Shown: piece by piece, positions 1 through 5,976 of the stretch
Layout: every line of letters begins with the position of its first letter
Numbering within the stretch: position 1 is the first letter of the stretch
Source: Propionibacteriaceae bacterium
Lineage (GTDB): Bacteria > Actinomycetota > Actinomycetes > Propionibacteriales > Propionibacteriaceae
DNA length: 6,402 nt
Reading direction: 5' to 3'
Assembly: GCA_031268065.1 (NCBI GenBank)
Contig: JAIRXX010000236.1
Location: forward strand, 1-6,402
Notes under the pieces: model-generated
The model's database searches: none
Seen by the model: only the letters and a program-made list of their open reading frames with translations
What the model was told of the DNA's origin: nothing
Translations under genes and position numbers: made by a program

Positions 1-698
1 GTCCCCATCGGCCCCGGAATCCGGTCCTTTGACCACATCTCCGCCGCCTCCCACGGCAGCAAAGACATCGCGGAGTGGATCAGCGAGACATCGATGCGCT
101 CACCCTTCCCACTCTGCTCGCGCCGGAAGAGCGCAGCAGCAGTCAATATGGTCGCGTAGAGGCCAGCGGTGATGTCAGAGATGGGAATGCCTATCTTGAC
201 TAGTTCACCGTCCCGGCTTCCTGTCACGCTCATCAGTCCGCTCACCGCCTGGGCCACGAGATCAAAGGCGCCGCGTTGGCTGTCTGATCCTGTCGCGCCA
301 AAGGCTGAGATGCCACAGTAAACGAGTCGTGGGTTTATGGCAGAAAGTTGCTCATAACCTAGGCCGAGACGCTCCATTGTGCCAGGCCGAAAATTCTCGA
401 GCACCACGTCGATCTTGGGGATTAGCTCTCGGATCAATCCACGACCGCGCTCGGTGGAGAGGTCAACGGTCAGACTGCGCTTGTTCCGGCTGATGATTGC
501 GAACTGTTCGGAGTAATCGCCGATGCGGAAATCACTACGCCGAGTTTCCTCGCCTCCGAGCCGCTCCACCTTGATCACGTCGGCACCGAGATCGCCGAGC
601 ACCATTGCGCTGAACGGCCCGGCAAGCACATGGGTGAAATCTAGAACAACGACGCCGCCGAGCAATCCGGCGCTGAGCTGAACTGGGGATGCGACCAT
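1..698 (-). CDS. CaiB/BaiF family III CoA-transferase, C-terminal part outside window
   Basis: Family III CoA-transferases move CoA from an acyl-CoA donor to a free carboxylic acid through a covalent Asp-linked intermediate, in the cytoplasm. The 232 visible residues give the N-terminal half; the gene runs off the left edge (the family is usually about 380-430 aa). Seen: GVVVLDFTHVLAGPF near residues 15-29, GDLGADVIKVE at 35-45, RNKRSLTVDL at 71-80, ENFRPGTMERLGLGYE at 101-116, FDLVAQAVSGLM at 145-156, and ISDITAGLYA at 173-182. Asp175 sits where the catalytic Asp (Asp169 of formyl-CoA transferase) is expected, so the half seen looks active. The ATG at 698-696 is preceded by AGAGGTGG (713-706) at a 7-nt spacing, inside the end of the upstream gene, which stops 2 nt before. 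The tight spacing implies translational coupling. As last visible operon gene it probably activates the imported acid as a CoA thioester. Donor and acceptor cannot be inferred. Confidence 0.93.
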   Translation of the reverse strand, partial: MVASPVQLSAGLLGGVVVLDFTHVLAGPFSAMVLGDLGADVIKVERLGGEETRRSDFRIGDYSEQFAIISRNKRSLTVDLSTERGRGLIRELIPKIDVVLENFRPGTMERLGLGYEQLSAINPRLVYCGISAFGATGSDSQRGAFDLVAQAVSGLMSVTGSRDGELVKIGIPISDITAGLYATILTAAALFRREQSGKGERIDVSLIHSAMSLLPWEAAEMWSKDRIPGPMG

Positions 699-700
699 GA

Positions 701-1660
701 TCAAACCACCTCTGCCACAACTGGGTTGTCGAGTTCGCCTAGGACGTCAACACTCACTCGGACCCGATCACCATGCTTGAGAAAGACTTGCGGCTCCCGC
801 TTGAAGCCAACGCCGGCCGGCGTACCTGTGAGAATGACGTCTCCCGGCTGCAGGGTGAAAGAGTGGGAAAGGAAACTCACCAAAGTTGGGATGCCGAAAA
901 TAAGCATTTCGGTGTTCCCGTCCTGGAGCTTCTCCCCATTGAGCCAGAGCCGCACCTGGAGATTGTTGATGTCCGCGATCTCATCCGGGGTGACTATTGC
1001 AGGCCCAAGCGGCGACATGGTGTCCGATGTCTTGCCGCGCACCCACTGCCGATCAGCTGCCTGCACATCGCGCGCTGTCACGTCGTTTGCCACGGTATAG
1101 CCCGCCACATAGTCGAGCGCATCCACCTCGGAGACGTTCTTCGCCCGCCGCCCGATTATCACAGCAAGCTCCGCCTCGTAGTCGACCTCTTGGCTCACCT
1201 GCGGAACGACAATCTCCTGCTTCGGCCCGACGAGGGTGTTGTTCCACTTAGCGAAAATAAGCGGGTTCTTCGGCAGCCTCACCTCTGGCCCTACAGTGGA
1301 TGGCCGGTAGTTCATGCCAATGCCGATAATCTTCTCCGGCGCAAGCACCGGAGCAAGGAGCGTGATTCTGTCGAGCGTGTGGATGTGACGGTCAAGGGCC
1401 AGTTCCGCAGCAGATGCAGGGTCGCCCTCAGCGCACGCCACCCGTGCGAGCAGACCCTGCACCGCCTCGTATGCGGTGACACCAAGCCGAAGAAAGGCTA
1501 CTGAGTCATCGGGAACGAGCGCGGGTAGGGCAGCATCGCGCGGATCGTCGGAGTGCGCCCCCACATGCCTGGCTAGGCCAGGCAAGTCGAGCGCGCGGCG
1601 ACTGTCCAGCAGGGCGCCGAAGCGGGGGCCGAAGCCGGCGTCGAACATGATGAGACGCAT
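701..1660 (-). CDS. Fumarylacetoacetate hydrolase (FAH) superfamily protein
   Basis: A 319-aa cytoplasmic enzyme of the FAH superfamily, whose members use a divalent metal for C-C bond hydrolysis, decarboxylation, isomerisation or hydration of 2-oxo or 1,3-diketo acids. A less conserved N-terminal part (about 1-105) precedes the FAH domain (about 108-319). Seen: IIGIGMNYRP (111-120), LIFAKW (134-139), DYEAELAVIIG (160-170) with metal ligands Glu162 and Glu164, NDVTARD (192-198) with the third ligand Asp193, RGKTSDTMSPLGP (208-220) with Lys210, and LTGTPAGVG (277-285). The loop after NYRP reads STVG where many members have HxxE, so the usual His/Glu pair is absent. The start at 1660 is chosen because homology begins there and GAAAGG (1676-1671) lies 10 nt upstream; an in-frame ATG at 1768 would overlap the preceding gene and add unconserved residues. 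Gaps are 31 nt upstream and 2 nt downstream. The family is sure; the exact reaction is unknown. Confidence 0.93.
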   Translation of the reverse strand: MRLIMFDAGFGPRFGALLDSRRALDLPGLARHVGAHSDDPRDAALPALVPDDSVAFLRLGVTAYEAVQGLLARVACAEGDPASAAELALDRHIHTLDRITLLAPVLAPEKIIGIGMNYRPSTVGPEVRLPKNPLIFAKWNNTLVGPKQEIVVPQVSQEVDYEAELAVIIGRRAKNVSEVDALDYVAGYTVANDVTARDVQAADRQWVRGKTSDTMSPLGPAIVTPDEIADINNLQVRLWLNGEKLQDGNTEMLIFGIPTLVSFLSHSFTLQPGDVILTGTPAGVGFKREPQVFLKHGDRVRVSVDVLGELDNPVVAEVV

Positions 1661-1691
1661 GGTGTCAGAGCCTTTCGGGTAATTCGGGATC

Positions 1692-2471
1692 TCAGCGCTG
1701 TGGGCGCTTGCCGGTGAATACTGGCTTCCGTTTTTCAACGAAGGAGAGTTTCGCCTCACGCGAGTCATCGGTGAGGAAGAGGTAGGGGTGGCCAGGACTC
1801 GCGTCGAGGACGGTGTAATGTCCCGCAGTTTGCAGCAGAAGGTTCGCTGCCACTTTGGTGTACTTAAGCCCTAGCGGTGGCAGCACGACGAGTTGGTCGG
1901 TGAATTCTTTGACGCCTTCATCAATCTGGTCATCTGGAACCACTTTGTTGATGAGATCCCAACGCTCGGCCTCGGCGGCCTTGATGCGGCGACCCAACAT
2001 GTTGATCTCCATTGCCCGCTGCCGACCCACAGTCAGAATGTGGGCACTACCGCAATGCACACCTGCGTGAATCTCCCGCATGGCGAACTCGGCGGACTCA
2101 GCCGCAACAATGAGGTCGCAGCAAGTCGCCAACCACATTCCGCCACCGAGTGCGTGACCTTGCACGCGCGCCACCACTGGCTTGCCAATGTATTGAATCT
2201 TGTCACGAATGCGACGGTTCCAGACTCGATATTCTTCCCAAGCGTCAAGAGTGGCCGAACTTGTGAAAGCGAGATCTTGGCCAGCGCAGAAGATCGGACC
2301 CTCACCGCCAAAAACAATGACTCTTACGTCATCGTCATTCTCAACAGACTCAAAGGCATGAACCAACTGGCGGCAAAGTTCGGTATTTAGGGCATTGCGC
2401 TTCTCCGGGCGTGCCATCCAGATATGGGCGACGTTGCCGTCCCGCTCGACGCGGACCATTGATTCTGACAT
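1692..2471 (-). CDS. Enoyl-CoA hydratase/isomerase (crotonase) family protein
   Basis: A 259-aa crotonase-fold protein, expected to bind an acyl-CoA in the cytoplasm. Seen: RPEKRNALN (21-29), the first oxyanion-hole segment FCAGQDLA (61-68), the second segment GHALGGGM (105-112), REIHAGV at 132-138, and a C-terminal FVEKRKPVFTGK (244-255) typical of the family. In canonical enoyl-CoA hydratase two glutamates act as acid/base (Glu144 and Glu164 of the rat enzyme). Here the first falls on Trp113 and the second is kept as Glu133. The GAGGTQRL-like stretch that usually follows is also changed, to HCGSAHIL. The oxyanion hole is intact, so CoA-thioester chemistry is likely, but simple syn-hydration is doubtful; isomerase, hydrolase, lyase or decarboxylase activity are alternatives. 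The ATG at 2471 has AAGGAG (2485-2480) 8 nt upstream, which favours it over Met5. It lies 44 nt after tctA and 31 nt before the FAH gene. Confidence 0.93.
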   Translation of the reverse strand: MSESMVRVERDGNVAHIWMARPEKRNALNTELCRQLVHAFESVENDDDVRVIVFGGEGPIFCAGQDLAFTSSATLDAWEEYRVWNRRIRDKIQYIGKPVVARVQGHALGGGMWLATCCDLIVAAESAEFAMREIHAGVHCGSAHILTVGRQRAMEINMLGRRIKAAEAERWDLINKVVPDDQIDEGVKEFTDQLVVLPPLGLKYTKVAANLLLQTAGHYTVLDASPGHPYLFLTDDSREAKLSFVEKRKPVFTGKRPQR

Positions 2472-2515
2472 TTCTTATTCTCCTTAAGGATTAGCCGCCG
2501 ACAGCGGACTGGGGT

Positions 2516-4048
2516 TCACGGCGCAGTTTTGGCCGCTGGGGTATTCGATAGATCTTTGCCTTTCGCTTCGTCACGACGCCGCCTCATCCAGCCGCTGACG
2601 ACCGGGGTGAGGATAATCGCGAGGGAGAGGGCGTAGAACACAAGAGCAACAGGGTGGGTGAAGAAGGTTGTCCAGTCACCTCGGGCGATCGTCAACGCCC
2701 TGCCGGTTTGGGTCTCCAGCATCGGTGAGAGGATGAGCGCAAGCACTAGCGGGGCGATTGGGATGTCCGCCAGACGGAAGGCGAGGCCTAACAGGCCAAA
2801 GGCAAGCATGATCCACAGATCGAAAACTCGGCTGCTCATGCCGTAGACGCCGATGATGCAGACTGCAAGCACCAGCGGATACAGCAGAGCTGGTGGAACG
2901 CTAAGCATCCGCACCCAAACTCCGATGAGCGGCAGGTTCAGCACAAGCAGCAGCGCGTTGGCAATGAGCAAACTCGCCAGTAGCCCCCAGACCAAATCGG
3001 GGCGCTCTTGGAGCAGCAACGGGCCGGTCGGCAATCCGTGGCCCTGCAACCCAGCTAGCATCACCGCAGTCGATGCGGAACCGGGGATGCCGAGGAAGAG
3101 CAACGGTGCAAGTCCGGCGCTCGACGCGGCATTGTTTGCCGCCTCTGGACCGGCGAGGCCTTCGATAGCGCCGGTGCCGAAGGGCACCACGGGACGAGCG
3201 AAGGTACGCTCGACGCCGTAAGAGAGGAAGGTTGACACGGTGTTCCCAGCACCAGGGAGGATGCCAGCGATGAAACCAGTGGCTGTTCCACGGAGCCAGG
3301 CAGGCCAGGAGTGCTGGAACTCCTCGCGCGTCATGCGAAGCTTGCCAACGACGGCAGGCCCCGCCGTGAGATTGCGGCGAATGCCGCTCATCCCGACAAA
3401 TACCTCGCTTACCGCGAATAGCCCAACCGCCACTACGACGAAATCGAAACCCTCAAAGAGTTCAGGGATGCCGAAGGTGAAGCGAGATTGCCCAGAGTTG
3501 AGGTCGATCCCCACAGTCCCGAGCGCTAGTCCCAATCCCATCGAGAAAAGCGCCTTGACTGGTTGGCCGCCCAACATGGCCACCAGCGAGAGGCCCAGTA
3601 CGAGGATGGAGAAGAATTCGACCGGCCCAATCGCCAAAGCAAGAGCGACCATCGGATCGGCGAGGAAGACAAGGGCTAGCGTGCCGACAGTTCCAGCGAG
3701 GAACGAACCCACAGCGGCTGTCATTAGCGCCGCGCCAGCTCTGCCACGTTTGACGAGTTGGTGTCCATCCAGAGCAGAGACAACTGAGTCGGCTTCTCCC
3801 GGAGCGTTGACGAGAATCGCCGCCGTGGAGCCACCGTATGCGGCGCCATAGTAGACGCCCCCGAAGAGGATAAAAGCACCGACCGGATCACCCAATTGGT
3901 AAGTCAGCGGGAGGAGCAGCGCGATCGTCGTTGTTTTACCAAGGCCTGGTAGCACGCCTATCGCTGTGCCGACGAGCGCGCCGACCAATCCGTAGAGCAG
4001 GTAGATCGGCTGCAGCGCCACGGCAAAGCCTTGAAGCAGTTCTTCCAC
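2516..4048 (-). CDS. tctA: Tripartite tricarboxylate transporter large membrane subunit TctA
   Basis: TctA is the large multi-spanning permease subunit of TTT systems, which import carboxylates using an ion gradient and a dedicated binding protein. The product is 510 aa, the usual family length, with about a dozen hydrophobic segments. Hallmarks: GVLPGLGKTTTIALLLPLTY (31-50), YGGSTAAILVNAPGE (71-85), and in the second half GILPGAGNT (262-270), GTGAIEGLAGPEAANNAA (291-308) and LFLGIPGSASTAVML (317-331). The two LPGxG elements fit the internal duplication known in this family. The C-terminus is basic then polar (MRRRRDEAKGKD, 488-499), consistent with a cytoplasmic tail. Translation starts at GTG (4048-4046), with AGAAAGG (4061-4055) 6 nt upstream. 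The gene follows tctB by 18 nt and has the classic C-B-A order. Lys38 in the first LPGLG element looks unusual. Which carboxylate is carried cannot be read from the sequence. Confidence 0.97.
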   Translation of the reverse strand: MEELLQGFAVALQPIYLLYGLVGALVGTAIGVLPGLGKTTTIALLLPLTYQLGDPVGAFILFGGVYYGAAYGGSTAAILVNAPGEADSVVSALDGHQLVKRGRAGAALMTAAVGSFLAGTVGTLALVFLADPMVALALAIGPVEFFSILVLGLSLVAMLGGQPVKALFSMGLGLALGTVGIDLNSGQSRFTFGIPELFEGFDFVVVAVGLFAVSEVFVGMSGIRRNLTAGPAVVGKLRMTREEFQHSWPAWLRGTATGFIAGILPGAGNTVSTFLSYGVERTFARPVVPFGTGAIEGLAGPEAANNAASSAGLAPLLFLGIPGSASTAVMLAGLQGHGLPTGPLLLQERPDLVWGLLASLLIANALLLVLNLPLIGVWVRMLSVPPALLYPLVLAVCIIGVYGMSSRVFDLWIMLAFGLLGLAFRLADIPIAPLVLALILSPMLETQTGRALTIARGDWTTFFTHPVALVFYALSLAIILTPVVSGWMRRRRDEAKGKDLSNTPAAKTAP

Positions 4049-4066
4049 AATTTGCCTTTCTATTCG

Positions 4067-4678
4067 CTACGACCAGGGCAGCGGGATGATTCCGTCGGGC
4101 AGTCGGATACCTAATAGACCGGCGAACAGCACGCTAGAGAGCACTGCGAAGACGGCTGCAGCGAAGAGATTCCGAATCCATTTGGTCGGCGAGACCAACA
4201 GCGAAAGCCCGGATACAAGCAGGAATGATGACAACAGATAACCGAGCGGCTCCACGATGAGCACAAAGGCGAGGATAGCCGCGAGGGTGACGAGGACATC
4301 TCGCCAACTCCCGATGTCGGAACCAGCATCCTTCGGCACCATATCCCAACGCTGAAGCAGAGCGCCCAAACTGACAGCCACAGCAGCGAGCGCCACGATT
4401 ACCGCCACACCAGTGGGCCAGGCCCGAGGAGAGATAATGCGCTCGTTCGCCATAGCGGGGAGGGCCGCCACTTGCCAAATGTTGAAGACGGCCATAGCAG
4501 GCGCCCCAACAATCAAGAACCAGCGGGCAAAAGCGACAGCCTGGGGCCGCGGCTCAGCCTCATCTGCCGAAGGCCCGCCACTGACTACATCGGGTCCGTA
4601 CGAATGCCCTCCCCGCAGCCCGTCCGAACTATTGTCGGACGGGCTGGCGAGCGGAGCAGTGACCCGATGATCACCCAT
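4067..4678 (-). CDS. tctB: Tripartite tricarboxylate transporter small membrane subunit TctB
   Basis: TctB (DUF1468 family) is the small, poorly conserved membrane subunit of TTT transporters. With the start at 4678 the product is 203 aa. Residues 1-48 are polar and low in complexity, presumably cytoplasmic. Hydrophobic segments follow at about 51-72, 87-108, 127-163 (probably two helices) and 168-190. The ISPRAWP motif (82-88) after the first helix and the RLPDGIIPLPW tail match the family pattern. The chosen ATG overlaps the tctC stop by 8 nt, and GGTGGAG lies upstream in the tctC coding end, so translation is probably coupled. An upstream in-frame ATG at 4744 would overlap tctC much more and is less likely. 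A strong hairpin sits at codons 11-21. The assignment rests more on position and topology than on residue identity, but the neighbours make it secure. Confidence 0.92.
   Translation of the reverse strand: MGDHRVTAPLASPSDNSSDGLRGGHSYGPDVVSGGPSADEAEPRPQAVAFARWFLIVGAPAMAVFNIWQVAALPAMANERIISPRAWPTGVAVIVALAAVAVSLGALLQRWDMVPKDAGSDIGSWRDVLVTLAAILAFVLIVEPLGYLLSSFLLVSGLSLLVSPTKWIRNLFAAAVFAVLSSVLFAGLLGIRLPDGIIPLPWS
4616..4646 (-). repeat. 12-bp perfect inverted repeat (hairpin) early in tctB
   Basis: CAGCCCGTCCGA (4616-4627) and TCGGACGGGCTG (4635-4646) are exact reverse complements separated by 7 nt. In the mRNA this makes a GC-rich stem 25 nt downstream of the tctC stop, inside tctB codons 11-21. 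There is no U-tract after it, so it is not an intrinsic terminator. By analogy with hairpins after other binding-protein genes, it could stabilise the tctC part of the message against 3' exonucleases or slow ribosomes or polymerase; that role is inference. Confidence 0.75.
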
Positions 4679-5669
4679 TGATGACACCCAGCTCCACCAG
4701 CAGAGTTTTGTAGTCTGAACTCTGGCTGGCGAGGAATTCTTCAAGGCCGTCGGTCTGGAAATAGGGAGACCAGCCGTACTGCGCAGATGCGTCTTTCCAT
4801 GCCTGGGTCTGCGACATCTTGGTAAGCGCGTCTTGCCAGAACTTGGTTGCCGCAGGATCTAGTTCCGGCGGTGCGAGGATGATGCGGAAATTCACGAAAG
4901 ACTCCTCGCTGCCTCCTTGCTTGAATGTCGGGATTCCCTCAGAGCGACCGCCTTGCGGTTCTTCTGCGCTGATGCCGATCACTTTCAGTTGTCCAGCGTC
5001 AACAAGGTCGAGGCCCTCAGGACCTGAACTGCCAACATCAATGTGACCGCCGAGCAAAGCGGTTAGCGCTTCGTCACCGTCAAAGGGAACATAGTTGATC
5101 TTCGTCGGGTCAACGCCGAAGCCCTTGGCGAGCTTCGCTGTTGCAAGGTGTCCTGGACCACCGGGGACCGAACCACCGAGGCTGATAGAACCCGGATCAG
5201 CCTTCAACGCTGCGCCTATGTCTTGGAGCGACTGGATGGGCGAGTCGGGACGGACGAAGAAGTACACATAGTCCGCGTATAGGGTGGCGAGCGGAGTGAA
5301 GTCTGCGTATGTGAGATTTGTCTCTTGGAGCAGCGGCGTCGAAACGATATGTGCGCCAAGCACCATAAGCCGATCTGCGCGACCCGCCTGACTGTTGATA
5401 TAAGTCATGCCTACAAGGCCGCTGCCGCCCTCACGATTTTCGACCCGGATGTCCTTGGTGACAATCGCCTCTTTGGTGAGAGTAGTTGCTACTGTGCGCC
5501 CGGCAGTGTCAACACCACCTCCGGCGGAGAACGGCACGATTAGATCTACCGGCCCGTTGAGCGCGAACTCTGGACTGGCGGTGCTAGGGCTGTCGGTCGA
5601 ACATGCTGCTAGCGCGACAAGCGAGGCGGCACTCGCCAACGCAAATGCAGTTCGGAGAGTCTGTTTCAT
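4671..5669 (-). CDS. tctC: TTT solute-binding lipoprotein TctC (Bug family)
   Basis: TctC/Bug proteins are two-lobed binding proteins that capture a carboxylate outside the membrane and deliver it to TctA/TctB. The product is 332 aa, the usual length. It begins with a lipoprotein signal, MKQTLRTAFALASAASL then VALAAC, with the lipidated residue expected at Cys23 followed by an STDSPSTASP linker. Family motifs: VDLIVPFSAGGGVDTAGR (41-58), VENREGGSGLVG (76-87), LGGSVPGGPGHL (154-165) and INYVPFDGDEALTALLGGHID (181-201 region). Many proteobacterial homologues are unlipidated, so the Cys supports a Gram-positive host. The ATG at 5669 has a strong AAAGGAGG (5683-5676) 6 nt upstream, and the signal peptide starts exactly there; a longer in-frame reading from 5768 is rejected. 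It is the first gene of the operon, behind a near-consensus promoter. The ligand is unknown. Confidence 0.96.
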   Translation of the reverse strand: MKQTLRTAFALASAASLVALAACSTDSPSTASPEFALNGPVDLIVPFSAGGGVDTAGRTVATTLTKEAIVTKDIRVENREGGSGLVGMTYINSQAGRADRLMVLGAHIVSTPLLQETNLTYADFTPLATLYADYVYFFVRPDSPIQSLQDIGAALKADPGSISLGGSVPGGPGHLATAKLAKGFGVDPTKINYVPFDGDEALTALLGGHIDVGSSGPEGLDLVDAGQLKVIGISAEEPQGGRSEGIPTFKQGGSEESFVNFRIILAPPELDPAATKFWQDALTKMSQTQAWKDASAQYGWSPYFQTDGLEEFLASQSSDYKTLLVELGVING

Positions 5670-5748
5670 TGTGTTCCTCCTTTGGAACAGCGTTGTTATG
5701 TACGCAGCACACCCCTCTGCCCCGACGACTGCGAAGCATCCTGCGGCA

Positions 5749-5811
5749 CTAGCAACCCGAGCAGGCAACAGCCATGCGCTCTACAGGGCCGTGTCTACGG
5801 GCAGCAGGCAT
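5749..5811 (-). other. Possible 20-codon upstream ORF in tctC leader
   Basis: This frame starts inside the preceding short frame, overlapping it by 17 nt in another register. It has GGGAG in the message with GGAG 7 nt upstream of the ATG, so it is the better placed of the two for translation. The 20-residue product is MPAARRHGPVERMAVACSGC, with Cys at positions 17 and 20 and a TAG stop. It ends 79 nt before the tctC ATG. No homology is claimed. Confidence 0.22.
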
Positions 5812-5878
5812 CGCGTATCTCCCACTGTCGGGGGGCGGACAGTATCTGCCTGGACTCTTTGGCTTGGGCTTCTCCCAT
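5795..5878 (-). other. Possible 27-codon upstream ORF at start of tctC leader
   Basis: An ATG about 8 nt from the predicted transcript start opens a 27-codon frame ending in Asp-Ala-Cys-Cys-Pro then TAG. There is no well-placed ribosome binding site (AAGG lies only one nt from the ATG), so translation would have to be nearly leaderless. The paired Cys codons just before the stop recall amino-acid-sensing leader peptides, but short frames like this occur by chance in GC-rich leaders. Confidence 0.2.
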
Positions 5879-5892
5879 GCCTTATATATAAT
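5864..5892 (+). promoter_or_regulatory. Possible opposing plus-strand promoter
   Basis: On the plus strand TTGGGC (5864-5869), a 17-nt spacer and a consensus TATAAT (5887-5892) form a promoter-like pair. Its -10 directly abuts the -10 of the operon promoter, so two polymerases could not bind together. It would read towards the gene at 6014 with a leader of about 115 nt. The TATAAT could instead be a by-product of the AT-rich palindrome. Confidence 0.4.
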
Positions 5893-5903
5893 AATATACA
5901 TAA
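5882..5903. promoter_or_regulatory. AT-rich near-palindrome over the -10 boxes, operator candidate
   Basis: This 22-bp stretch matches its own reverse complement at 9 of 11 symmetric pairs, with TTAT and ATAA at its ends and TATAAT/AATATA back to back in the middle. It contains only one G/C base in otherwise moderately GC-rich DNA. Its centre lies exactly between the two opposing -10 boxes, where a dimeric repressor would block both promoters. No regulator gene is in the window, so binding is inferred. Confidence 0.4.
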
Positions 5904-5921
5904 GTCAGTTAGACGTGTCAA
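5893..5921 (-). promoter_or_regulatory. Sigma70-type promoter of the tctCBA-ech-fah-CoA-transferase operon
   Basis: On the minus strand a perfect -35 TTGACA (5921-5916) is followed after exactly 17 nt by -10 TATATT (5898-5893). Transcription should start near 5887-5885 on a purine and run left into tctC. This is the best promoter match in the window, and it sits in the only large intergenic space before the operon. Confidence 0.75.
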
Positions 5922-5976
5922 CAGTTGCATGTCCAGCTTCAGCAAAGATGTAACGAAGAGTTGCGCTCGCCCTGCC

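Larger units (their letters stand above)
5670..5886 (-). promoter_or_regulatory. Long 5' leader of the tctC operon
   Basis: If transcription starts 6-8 nt after the -10 box, the tctC message has an untranslated leader of about 215 nt. I do not recognise a known riboswitch in it. It contains a short stem (ACTGTC 5824-5829 with GACAGT 5838-5843, 8-nt loop), two short upstream reading frames, and the tctC ribosome binding site inside a 6-bp hairpin (TGTTCC 5672-5677 with GGAACA 5684-5689), whose 6-nt loop reads AAAGGA in the mRNA. A closer tctC promoter was looked for and none was convincing. Leader extent depends on the promoter call. Confidence 0.45.

Noticed and set aside
773..1504. A 243-codon open frame on the plus strand
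   Set aside because: It lies fully antisense to the FAH-family gene, shows no family motif, and is the kind of shadow frame expected opposite GC-rich coding DNA.
1661..1768. Longer FAH-family start at 1768
   Set aside because: It would overlap the crotonase gene by 77 nt, and family similarity begins at the ATG at 1660.
2481..2490. Perfect 10-bp palindrome TCCTTAAGGA before the crotonase gene
   Set aside because: It overlaps the ribosome binding site and is short enough to arise by chance; no sign of an operator or promoter next to it.
2472..2515. Possible terminator between tctA and the crotonase gene
   Set aside because: Only a 4-bp core stem (CCGC/GCGG) is present, with no following U-tract, so read-through is expected.
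3932..3958. P-loop (Walker A) look-alike GLGKTT in TctA
   Set aside because: The residue required as Gly/Ala at the first motif position is Val32, and the site is in a membrane segment of a known secondary transporter; it is the family LPGxG element.
5670..5768. N-terminal extension of TctC to an ATG at 5768
   Set aside because: The lipoprotein signal begins at 5669 right after a strong ribosome binding site, and the extension has no signal-like character.
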